Shown here piece after piece: positions 27,158-34,488 of a stretch of DNA of 64,000 nucleotides. This DNA comes from Chlamydiota bacterium (GTDB taxonomy: Bacteria; Auribacterota; Tritonobacteria; UBA1439): positions 49,645 through 113,644 of the forward strand of contig JAAYCL010000015.1 in the NCBI GenBank assembly GCA_012729785.1. The letters run 5' to 3'. Position 1 is the first letter of the stretch, and each line of letters begins with the position of its first letter. The position numbers and the translations under genes were made by a program. The notes under the pieces were generated by a model. The model was not told the origin of the DNA. It did not search any database and saw only the letters and a program-made list of their open reading frames with translations.

Positions 27158-27186
27158 TTTACATTCCGGTTGCATTGTGGTGACAA
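27158..27186 (-). promoter_or_regulatory. Promoter of the cobalamin riboswitch operon
   Basis: On the minus strand TTGTCA (27186-27181) and TGTAAA (27163-27158) are 17 bases apart, about 70 bases before the riboswitch core. It is the only good sigma70-type pair between the riboswitch and the divergent propeller gene. Confidence 0.55.
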
Positions 27187-27268
27187 CCTCCCGCCGCCGC
27201 TGTGCGATCCTTCGGGCGTGATACGGGGAACGTGCCCCGCGCAGGGCGCCTGATGGAAGGAGGAGGCG

Positions 27269-28825
27269 ATGCAACTCTTCATCCGAGGTGCGATGATCGC
27301 GGCGGTATGGGCGGCGGGGACGTCCTGTTTTGCGCAAGTGGACCCGTGGCCGATGTTCCGCTGCAATCCCGCGCGCACCGGCGCGAGCCAACTGCACGGA
27401 TGCGCGACGGTGGCGCTCTCCTGGTCGTACGCCACGGGGCACACCATCGAGTCGTCCCCGGTCGTCGGCTCGGACGGGACCGCCTATTACGGCTCCTATG
27501 ACAATCGGATCTACGCGATGTCGTCTTCCGGGACCCTGGCCTGGAGCTACGACGCGGGGAACTTCGTCTCCACCTCCCCGGCCTTCGACGGAGACGCCGG
27601 GCGCGTCTACGTCGCCTCGTATGTCGGTCGCCTGTTCGCCTGCACCCTCGGCGGGGCGCTGGAGTGGAGCTACGAGACCGGGGGCCTCATCGCGCGATCG
27701 TCGCCCGCCGTCGATTCCGGCGGATGCATCTATCTGGGTTCGGCGGACAACCGCCTCCACGTGCTCTCGCCCGCGGGGGTGCTCGCCTGGAGTTATGAAA
27801 CCGCCGGCGACGTCCATTCGTCGCCCTCCATGGAGGGGGAGCGCGTATTCGTAGGATCCAAGGACGGGAGGCTCTACGCCCTCGGCGCGGACGGCGCGTT
27901 CGCCTGGAGTTACGATACTGGGAAAACCATCGGCGAGTCGTCCCCGGCGGTGGGGACGGACGGGACGGTCTACGTGGGGGAGATAGACCCTGGAAAAACC
28001 CCGGTCCCGTGCAATCTCTACGCATTCAACTCGTCGGGCGGTCTCGCCTGGAGTTACGCGACGGGGGACGACGTCAGTTCCTCGCCCGCGATCGGGGCGG
28101 AGGGGATCGTCGCGGCGTCGGGAGACGGCAACGTCTATCTGTTCAACACGGACGGGACATTCAGGTGGAGCTACGTCACGGGCGGGTACGTGCATTCGTC
28201 GCCGGCCGTCGACGAGGACGGGATGATCTTCGTCGGATCCTTCGATGGGGGGGTGTACGCGCTGGACAGCATCGGAACGCTCGCCTGGAGCTATCGCACG
28301 GCGGGGCCCGTACTATCGTCCCCCTCCATCGGCCTAGGCGGAACAGTCCAGATCGGCTCGTTCGACAGCGTGTGCTACTGCTTCGGCGCGGCGTCCGCAT
28401 CGACCCCGACCCCGACGCCCGAGCTCACACCGACGCCGGAACCGACAGAGACGCAGCCACCGCTCGACCTGAAGGTGAACAGCACGAGTCCCTCCGCGGG
28501 CGACGAATTCACGGCGGAGGTGTCGGTACAGCCCCTGGAAGAGACGTTCGACGCGTACGGGGTGGTGCTCGGTGCGGGAGGGGCGTGGTCGTTCGACCTC
28601 GCGAACCCGGGGGCGCTCGTTTCGGGCGTGCGGCCCCTTGTCCGGTCGGTCCCCGGCCTGACCGAGGTCTGGGGGGGGACGCTTTTCCATATGGATTCGA
28701 TACCGGACTATCTGCGGGGAGCCGGGTTTACGTTCATCGCCGGGCTCGTCCCCGCGGGGGCGCCGCCGGCGGTGGAATACGCGATCCCGGGCTTCGTGGA
28801 TCAGGAACAGGTGGAGATCAGGTAG
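27269..28825 (+). CDS. Exported PQQ-like beta-propeller protein
   Basis: 518-residue exported protein. A signal peptide (residues 1-22) is followed by about nine blades with the repeated core WSYxTGxxxxSSPxV, DGTxYxGSxDxxxYAL. This is the PQQ-binding-like or BamB-type propeller, here without cofactor motifs. Residues 375-400 are a Thr/Pro-rich linker and the last 120 residues form a beta-rich domain resembling cohesin or Ig-like carbohydrate-associated modules (LKVNSTSPSAGDEFTAEV). It lies divergent from the cobalamin operon and has a GGAAGGAGGAGG ribosome site. A surface or envelope role is likely; ligand unknown. Confidence 0.78.
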   Translation: MQLFIRGAMIAAVWAAGTSCFAQVDPWPMFRCNPARTGASQLHGCATVALSWSYATGHTIESSPVVGSDGTAYYGSYDNRIYAMSSSGTLAWSYDAGNFVSTSPAFDGDAGRVYVASYVGRLFACTLGGALEWSYETGGLIARSSPAVDSGGCIYLGSADNRLHVLSPAGVLAWSYETAGDVHSSPSMEGERVFVGSKDGRLYALGADGAFAWSYDTGKTIGESSPAVGTDGTVYVGEIDPGKTPVPCNLYAFNSSGGLAWSYATGDDVSSSPAIGAEGIVAASGDGNVYLFNTDGTFRWSYVTGGYVHSSPAVDEDGMIFVGSFDGGVYALDSIGTLAWSYRTAGPVLSSPSIGLGGTVQIGSFDSVCYCFGAASASTPTPTPELTPTPEPTETQPPLDLKVNSTSPSAGDEFTAEVSVQPLEETFDAYGVVLGAGGAWSFDLANPGALVSGVRPLVRSVPGLTEVWGGTLFHMDSIPDYLRGAGFTFIAGLVPAGAPPAVEYAIPGFVDQEQVEIR

Positions 28826-28848
28826 GGAAAGGGGCGGGAGACGCGCAG

Positions 28849-28876
28849 AAAAAAAGGCTCCCCTTCGCGGGGAGCC
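28849..28876 (-). terminator. Intrinsic terminator of the Cys-rich gene
   Basis: GGCTCCCC and GGGGAGCC form an 8-bp perfect stem around a five-base loop. On the minus strand it is followed by seven Ts, so it ends the small Cys-rich gene; on the plus strand it also lies just past the propeller gene but has only three Ts there. Confidence 0.85.
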
Positions 28877-28900
28877 TTTCGCTTCGTATGGGAAACGAGA

Positions 28901-29128
28901 TCAGGCCTTCTTCGGCTTCGCGGCGTGCTTCTTCCACGCCTCGGGATCCTGCTCCTTGACGAACTGCTTCCACGTCTCCGGTTCGCCCTTCTTCTGGAAC
29001 GAAACCATGCTCCTGCCGCAGCAGACGAGATCGCACTCCATCTCGTCGCAGACCTCAATCACGACGACCTTGAGGCCGCAACCGCCCTCGGGCCCGCACA
29101 CCAGCACATCACCCTGATTCAGCTTCAT
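28901..29128 (-). CDS. Small Cys-rich, probably metal-binding protein (desulforedoxin-like)
   Basis: 75-residue protein with Cys at positions 11, 17, 27, 32, 36 and 37. The pattern VLVCGPEGGCG followed by CDLVCCGRSM is like the N-terminal iron domain of desulfoferrodoxin (C-x-x-C then CC-G-x-x-M), with longer spacing between the first two. The C-terminus is a Lys-rich amphipathic tail. It has its own promoter, an AGGAGG ribosome site, and its own terminator, so it is a single-gene transcript that looks well expressed. Binding of iron or zinc is inferred; the partner is unknown. Confidence 0.72.
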   Translation of the reverse strand: MKLNQGDVLVCGPEGGCGLKVVVIEVCDEMECDLVCCGRSMVSFQKKGEPETWKQFVKEQDPEAWKKHAAKPKKA

Positions 29129-29155
29129 CGAGCACTACCTCCTGACTTTGTAACT

Positions 29156-29184
29156 ATCTTACAAAAATCGTGGGCGGATTTCAA
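29156..29184 (-). promoter_or_regulatory. Promoter of the small Cys-rich gene
   Basis: On the minus strand TTGAAA (29184-29179) and TAAGAT (29161-29156) are separated by 17 bases, about 30 bases before an AGGAGG site and the start codon. This is one of the best sigma70-type matches in the window. Confidence 0.6.
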
Positions 29185-29277
29185 CGGAAAAGCGCCGGAA
29201 AAGGTGTCGCGGAGAATAACGAAAGGAGGCCGGGTAAGGGGTAATCCCCAACCTATTCCGCCGCAATCTGTAGCGGA

Positions 29278-30396
29278 TTATTCCCCCGCCCGGAGCGACG
29301 AGATCAGAAAATCGAGCGCGAAGCGCCCGCATCCAGGCGGCCCCGCGATGAAGCGGCCTGCCGCCCGGCGGGCCGCGGGGCGCGACCGGAGTGCGCACAC
29401 GAAGCGCTCGACGCCGGTTTCGGTGAAGAACAGGCGGCGCGCGAGGAGGGTCTGGCCGTGCCAGCCGAGCAGGAGGAGGCGGAGAAGCGCCGGGTAGGCG
29501 GCGGGCCGGGAGCGGACGATGCAGCGCGCGAGGAGGGCTGCGGATCGCATCGAGTAGTAGATCCCCTCGCGCGTCGCGGGGTCGGCCAAACCCGCCGCGT
29601 CGCCTGCGAGCGCCCACCCGCCGCCGCCGACCCGCCCCGCGCGCAGGCCGGGGGTCGGCACGAGGGCCGCATACGGCCTCGACCAGTCGAAGCGGACGCC
29701 GGGGTGCGAGGCCTCAAGCCACGCGCGCAGGCGCCTCCGCAGGCGCTCGCCGCGCGATCCGGCCAGCGGCGCAACGATCCCTGCGGAAGCGGCGGACGGC
29801 CCAGGGAAGAGCCACGCGTACGACGCCGCCCCTCCCACGAAGCCGATCGAGATGCGGCCGGGCTCGGGAGGGGCGAGGTAGTAGCCCGCGCAGAGCGAGA
29901 GCGCCTCGGCGGAAAACGGCGTCGAGAGGAGGCGCCGGACGATGCCGGTGGCCCCGTCGGCGCCCGCGAGAAAACCGGCGCGCCAGGCCTTTCCGCCGGC
30001 TTCGATCGCCCAGGAGGAACCGCGCCGTTCGATGCGGCGCACGCCCTCGGCCACGAGGCGGGCGCCCGCGGCTTCGGCCTCGCCGCGGAGCGCCCGGTCG
30101 AAGGCGGCGCGGTCGAAGACCGAGATCGGGCGGGGCAGCTCGATCGAAGGCGCCGCCCCGGCGCCGGGAGCGAAGAACGAGATGCGGCATGCGTCGGCGC
30201 GGGGCGCGGCGAGCCGGCGCAGCAGGGGCATCCGGTCGAAGGCGCGCGGCGGGATGCCGCCGCCGCAGTGCTTGGGGCCGCGGGCGGCGTGGAAGATGAC
30301 CGTGTCGATCCCCGCCCCGGCGAGCAGGGCCGCGAGCGTCGAGCCGGCGGGGCCGGCGCCGACGACCGCCACTGATGCGGTCATACGGTCGGGCAT
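29278..30396 (-). CDS. Geranylgeranyl-reductase-family FAD oxidoreductase
   Basis: 372-residue flavoprotein. The N-terminal FAD motif is VAVVGAGPAGSTLAALL; PKHCGGGIPPRAF is the family loop near the active site; DGATGIVRRLL and GWALAGDAAGLADPATREG are the second and third FAD contacts. Family members reduce isoprenoid double bonds of lipids, quinones or chlorophyll side chains, or act as halogenase-like hydroxylases. Start at 30396 or 30384 (both ATG) cannot be separated. It is alone, convergent with no operon partner, so the substrate is unknown. Confidence 0.78.
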   Translation of the reverse strand: MPDRMTASVAVVGAGPAGSTLAALLAGAGIDTVIFHAARGPKHCGGGIPPRAFDRMPLLRRLAAPRADACRISFFAPGAGAAPSIELPRPISVFDRAAFDRALRGEAEAAGARLVAEGVRRIERRGSSWAIEAGGKAWRAGFLAGADGATGIVRRLLSTPFSAEALSLCAGYYLAPPEPGRISIGFVGGAASYAWLFPGPSAASAGIVAPLAGSRGERLRRRLRAWLEASHPGVRFDWSRPYAALVPTPGLRAGRVGGGGWALAGDAAGLADPATREGIYYSMRSAALLARCIVRSRPAAYPALLRLLLLGWHGQTLLARRLFFTETGVERFVCALRSRPAARRAAGRFIAGPPGCGRFALDFLISSLRAGE

Positions 30397-30427
30397 CGGA
30401 CAAACGGGGGCCGAACAGCCGCGCGCG

Positions 30428-30456
30428 TTTTGCCGCCTCCCCGCCGATAGTGTATC
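30428..30456 (+). promoter_or_regulatory. Promoter for the transglutaminase-like gene
   Basis: TTGCCG at 30428-30433 and TATCAT at 30451-30456 are 17 bases apart, and a GGGAGGAG ribosome site lies between them and the ATG at 30486. Confidence 0.6.
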
Positions 30457-30485
30457 ATAGGGCGTGTCGTCGGGAGGAGAACCGG

Positions 30486-31955
30486 ATGAGAACCTCTGTG
30501 CGCCTCGTCGCCGCGCTGTGGCTCCTGTGCGCCGCCGGCTGCGCCGCCGTCCCCTCCCGCGCCGCCCCGCCCGATCTCGCGAAGCACCTGGGGAAGAGAT
30601 GGTACGGCATCTACTTCCTCGGCGGGAAGATCGGGTGGGCGGAGTCGGAGATCAGCGAGGCGACGCGCCGCGGGAAACCGGCGGTCGTCGTGCGCCTTGC
30701 GCTCACCGCGCGCGTGGAGATGCACGATGTCCCCCAGGAGATGTCGATCACCGAGGAGCGGGTGTACGTCCTGGAGGAGGGGCTCGAATCGTTTGCGGAC
30801 GAATCGAACACGGGCGGGGCGATGACGAGGATCGCCGGCACACGGGAGGGGGACAGGATGCGCGTCACCTCGATCGTCGGCGGCGAGAAACGGGAGGAGC
30901 TGATCGGCCTCCCCCCCGAGCGGTTCGAGGATTACCTCGCCGAGGAGCGGCTCGTCGGCGAGGGGGCCGGGGTGGGGGACGAGATCTCCTTCTCGCAGTA
31001 CCAGCCGCGAATGGGGAGGAGCGTGACGGCGGTCAGCCGGGTCGCGGCGGTCTCCCGCCGGCCGCTCGGGGGCGTTTCCACGGAGGTCTACACGGTCGAG
31101 ACCACGCTGAAGGAGATGGGGATCTCGTCGCGGTCGCTCCTCACCGCCTCCGGGGAGGTGCTCGAGACGCAGGTGGGCGGGGTGTTCACGATGCGGCTCG
31201 AGGACGAGAAGAGCGCCAAAAGCCTCGACTACCGGAGCGACGTCGTCCTGTCGAGCGCGATACGCACCGGGGTGAGGATCGTCGACCCGGCGCGGGTCCG
31301 GGTGCTGCGGGCGGCCCTGCGGGGAGTGCACGACCGCGCCCTCCTCGTCGAATCGGAACGCCAGTCGTACGCGGAGGGGCCCGGCGGGGAGCTGCTGCTC
31401 ACCGTGAAGGTCGAGGATCTGTCGAAGGCCGTTTCGCCGCGCCTCCCGCTCCCCAGGAGCGAATTCCCGCGCGAGCTCGCCCCCGGACTCTTCATCCAGA
31501 GCGAGAGCCCCGCGATCGTGGAGAAGGCGCGTCAGATCGTCGGGGCGGAGCGCGACGCGCGGGCGGCGAGCGATCTCCTCGTGCGCTGGGTGCACGGGAA
31601 CCTCGCCAAGCGGTTCAGCGCGTCGTTCTCGAACGCCCTCGACGTGCTGCAGGCGGGAGGAGGGGACTGCACCGAGCACTCGGTTCTCTACGTGGCGCTC
31701 GCGCGCGCCGCGGGGCTTCCCGCCCGCGAGGTCTCGGGGATCGTCTACTGCGACGACGGCTTCTACTACCACCAGTGGGCGGAGGCGTTCGTGGGGAAAT
31801 GGATCGCCGTGGACCCGACGTTCGGGCAGACGCAGGCCGACGCCACGCACATTCGGTTCGTCGAGGGGGATCTCCTCTCCCAGGCCCGGCTGTTGAACCT
31901 CATCGGCGCGCTCTCGATCGAGGTGCGGGGGTACTCGCATGAAGAGGACGGCTGA
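30486..31955 (+). CDS. Exported transglutaminase-like protease/amidase
   Basis: 489-residue lipoprotein or periplasmic protein: signal with lipobox-like AAGCAAV, then a large N-terminal beta-rich region (about 45-330) of unknown role and a C-terminal transglutaminase-like domain. The catalytic triad is visible: Cys in GGGDCTEHSVLYVALARAAG, His in YYHQWAEAFVG and Asp in WIAVDPTFGQ. Bacterial members hydrolyse or crosslink peptides. The stop overlaps the TPR-peptidase start by 17 bases, so the two genes probably act together. Confidence 0.85.
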   Translation: MRTSVRLVAALWLLCAAGCAAVPSRAAPPDLAKHLGKRWYGIYFLGGKIGWAESEISEATRRGKPAVVVRLALTARVEMHDVPQEMSITEERVYVLEEGLESFADESNTGGAMTRIAGTREGDRMRVTSIVGGEKREELIGLPPERFEDYLAEERLVGEGAGVGDEISFSQYQPRMGRSVTAVSRVAAVSRRPLGGVSTEVYTVETTLKEMGISSRSLLTASGEVLETQVGGVFTMRLEDEKSAKSLDYRSDVVLSSAIRTGVRIVDPARVRVLRAALRGVHDRALLVESERQSYAEGPGGELLLTVKVEDLSKAVSPRLPLPRSEFPRELAPGLFIQSESPAIVEKARQIVGAERDARAASDLLVRWVHGNLAKRFSASFSNALDVLQAGGGDCTEHSVLYVALARAAGLPAREVSGIVYCDDGFYYHQWAEAFVGKWIAVDPTFGQTQADATHIRFVEGDLLSQARLLNLIGALSIEVRGYSHEEDG

Positions 31956-33327
31956 CCTCGTCCGATCGGCGCTCCTCCTCCTCATCCCGGCGGCGGCGCT
32001 CGCCGCGTCGCCCGGGGAGGAGGGGCTCCGCCTGAACAACGAGGGGGTCGCGGCGTTGCGGCACGGGGACCTCAAGAAGGCCGTCTCGCGGCTCGCGGCG
32101 GCCCGGCGCCTCCTGCCCGGAAACGAAACGGTGGCCAAGAATTTCGCCGCCGCCTGTCTCGAGGAGGCGCAGGGCTGCACCGCGCGCGGCGACCTCGAAG
32201 CCGCCGTGAGCTGGCTCGATCAGGCCGCGGCGGCGAACTCCGCGGACGCGACGGTCAGGAACAACCTCGCGGCCGGCTACAGCGACGCCGCCTCCGCCTT
32301 GACGCAGGCGCGGAGATACGGGGACGCCGCCGGGCTGCTCAGGACCGCCGTCGCCCTCGAACCCGAGAGCACGGTGCTCAGGGGGGGGCTCGGCGCCGCC
32401 CTCTACCGTGACAACCGGCGCGAGGAGGCGCTCGAGGAGTACCGGGCCGTCCTCGACCGCGACCCGCGCGACGCCGCCGCGCGGCGGATGTGCGGCCGCA
32501 TCCTCTACTGGAAGGGGCGGATGGAGGAGGCGCTCGAGGAGTTGCGGGAGGCGGTCCGGATCGATCCGTCGGATTCGGAGTCGGCGGCCCTGGCGGAGAG
32601 GATCGAGCGCGAGTATGAGGTGGAGAAAGGGTTCTCCGTGGACCGGCACGCCCATTTCACGGTGAGCTTCGACGGGGCGAAGGATTATCGGATCGGCAGA
32701 GCGGTGGTGGACGCCCTCGATGAGGCGCGTATCGCCGTCGGGTCGGCCCTGGCGTTCTACCCGACGGAGAGGATCGCGGTCGTCATCTACACGGCGCGGC
32801 AGTTCCGCGAGCTGCTCGACGTCTCCGTGGGCGTCGGCGGGCTCTACGACGGGAAGATCCGCGTGCCGGCGGGGGGGCTCGACAGCGAGCGGGACCGCGA
32901 GAAGCTCCGGCGGGTCATCGTCCACGAGTACGCGCACGCCGCCGTGCACTTCCTGACGCACGACCGCTGCCCCCTCTGGCTGAACGAGGGGATCGCCGAG
33001 TTTCTGTCGGCCGGGTGGGACGGGAGCAAGGACCCGATGCTGAAGGGGGCGATGGAACGCGGCACGCTCATCCCCCTCTCGCGGCTCTCGGGGGCGCTGA
33101 AAGGGTCCTCCGGCCCGCGCGCGGGGCTCGCCTACGCCCAGGCCCTCTCGGTAACGGCGACGGTCGTGGACCGCTCGGGGATGTACACGCTGCGCAGGAT
33201 ACTGGACTGTCTCGACGGGGGCGACAGCCTCGATACCGCCCTCCGGAAGTCGATCGCCGAGGACCTCGAGGGGCTCGAGGCGGCGTGGATGGAAACGCTC
33301 AGGGACCGCTTCGGCATACGCGGGTGA
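31939..33327 (+). CDS. TPR protein with gluzincin (peptidase MA-like) metalloprotease domain
   Basis: 462-residue exported protein. After a signal peptide (1-23) there are about five TPR motifs (residues 30-215, e.g. LRLNNEGVAALRHGDLKKA, EALEEYRAVLDRDPRDAAA). The C-terminal half has the zinc motif VIVHEYAHAAVH (HExxH type) and the third ligand in WLNEGIAEFLS, as in peptidase MA/M48-like gluzincins. It overlaps the transglutaminase-like gene, so it may process or mature proteins of the envelope. Substrate unknown. Confidence 0.85.
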   Translation: MKRTADLVRSALLLLIPAAALAASPGEEGLRLNNEGVAALRHGDLKKAVSRLAAARRLLPGNETVAKNFAAACLEEAQGCTARGDLEAAVSWLDQAAAANSADATVRNNLAAGYSDAASALTQARRYGDAAGLLRTAVALEPESTVLRGGLGAALYRDNRREEALEEYRAVLDRDPRDAAARRMCGRILYWKGRMEEALEELREAVRIDPSDSESAALAERIEREYEVEKGFSVDRHAHFTVSFDGAKDYRIGRAVVDALDEARIAVGSALAFYPTERIAVVIYTARQFRELLDVSVGVGGLYDGKIRVPAGGLDSERDREKLRRVIVHEYAHAAVHFLTHDRCPLWLNEGIAEFLSAGWDGSKDPMLKGAMERGTLIPLSRLSGALKGSSGPRAGLAYAQALSVTATVVDRSGMYTLRRILDCLDGGDSLDTALRKSIAEDLEGLEAAWMETLRDRFGIRG

Positions 33328-33366
33328 GCCGGTTCCCGCGGGCGCGGGCCCCGGAAGGGCGAACGG

Positions 33367-34488
33367 CTACGCCTCGGCGGCGGGGGGAGGGGCGGCCCCG
33401 GACGCCAGCGACTCCAGCATCGCGAGGTAGCGGCGCGCCGCCTCGTCCCAGCTGAAGCGCTCGCGGTTGAATCTCCGCGCCGCCTCCCCCGCCGCCGCCC
33501 TCCGCCCCGCGTCGGCGAGGAGCGCCGCGACGGTCGAGACGAACCCCTCCGTGTCGTCCCAGCGGATGAGCGCGCCGTTCATCCCGGGGACGATCGCGTC
33601 GCGGATCCCCTCCAGGTCGGACGCCGCCACCGGGAGCCCCGCGCACCCCGCCTCGAGCGCGACGAGGCCGAACCCCTCCGCGTCGCCCTCCACCGGGATG
33701 TTGGGCATCACGAAGACCGACGCGACGCCTGCGAGCCCGCGCAGGAGCTCCGGCGGGAGCGCGCCGGCCAGCAGCGCGTGCCGTTCCATCTCGCGTTCGG
33801 CGATCCGCCTCTCGATCGACGCGCGTTCCCTCCCCTCGCCGACGACAATCAGCAGAACGTCCGGGTGCAGGCGGGCGAGCGCGGGGAGCGCCTCCCCGAC
33901 GAAGCGCGCGACCCCTTTTCGTTTCACCAGCCGCCCGACGGTGAGGAGCATGGGGCGGGACCGGTCGATCCCGCGCCCCGCGAGCCAGCGCAGCGCCGCC
34001 TCCCGGTCGGCGGGGCCTGCCCGGTGCGCGTCGGGATCGACGCCGTTGGGGATGATGCGGCGGCGTTCGGCGGGGACGCCCGTCGCGGCGCAGAGGCCGT
34101 CCGTGTGCCGGCTCACGGACGCGACGCGGTCGAGCCGGCGCAGGGCCGATCCCACGACCGTCCGGTAGAGGGGGAACCGGAAGGTGATGTCGCGCCCGTG
34201 CGCGGTGACCGCGACGGGGCGCCGGAGGAGCCGTTTCAGGAGGAGGCCGAACGGAGCCAGGAGCGCGTCCCCGAGGTAGACGGCGTCGGGCCTGCGACGG
34301 GGGGGGAGCAGGGCCAGGGAACGGAGGAGCGCCCAGGCGAGGAAGAAGGGGAGGAACCACTGCGACCCGCCCCACGCGACGACCGTGGCGTCGGTGTCGC
34401 GTGCGAGGCGGGAGATGAGCGCCTGGTTCATCGCCTGCATCCCGCCCACCGAAGGCGGATGCTTCCGGGAGATGCAGAGCAGTTTCAC
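33367..34488 (-). CDS. Glycosyltransferase, GT4 family
   Basis: 373-residue GT-B enzyme that transfers a sugar from a nucleotide donor. The N-terminus KLLCISRKHPPSVGGMQ is typical of GT4. The donor-binding half has LTVGRLVKRKGVARFV and the acidic signature DAEGFGLVALEAGCAGLPVAAS with the conserved Glu residues. It starts with GTG 34488, overlapping the DNA-polymerase stop (GTGA), which is odd for a sugar transferase: it may simply be transcribed through from the SOS genes. Acceptor unknown. Confidence 0.85.
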   Translation of the reverse strand: MKLLCISRKHPPSVGGMQAMNQALISRLARDTDATVVAWGGSQWFLPFFLAWALLRSLALLPPRRRPDAVYLGDALLAPFGLLLKRLLRRPVAVTAHGRDITFRFPLYRTVVGSALRRLDRVASVSRHTDGLCAATGVPAERRRIIPNGVDPDAHRAGPADREAALRWLAGRGIDRSRPMLLTVGRLVKRKGVARFVGEALPALARLHPDVLLIVVGEGRERASIERRIAEREMERHALLAGALPPELLRGLAGVASVFVMPNIPVEGDAEGFGLVALEAGCAGLPVAASDLEGIRDAIVPGMNGALIRWDDTEGFVSTVAALLADAGRRAAAGEAARRFNRERFSWDEAARRYLAMLESLASGAAPPPAAEA

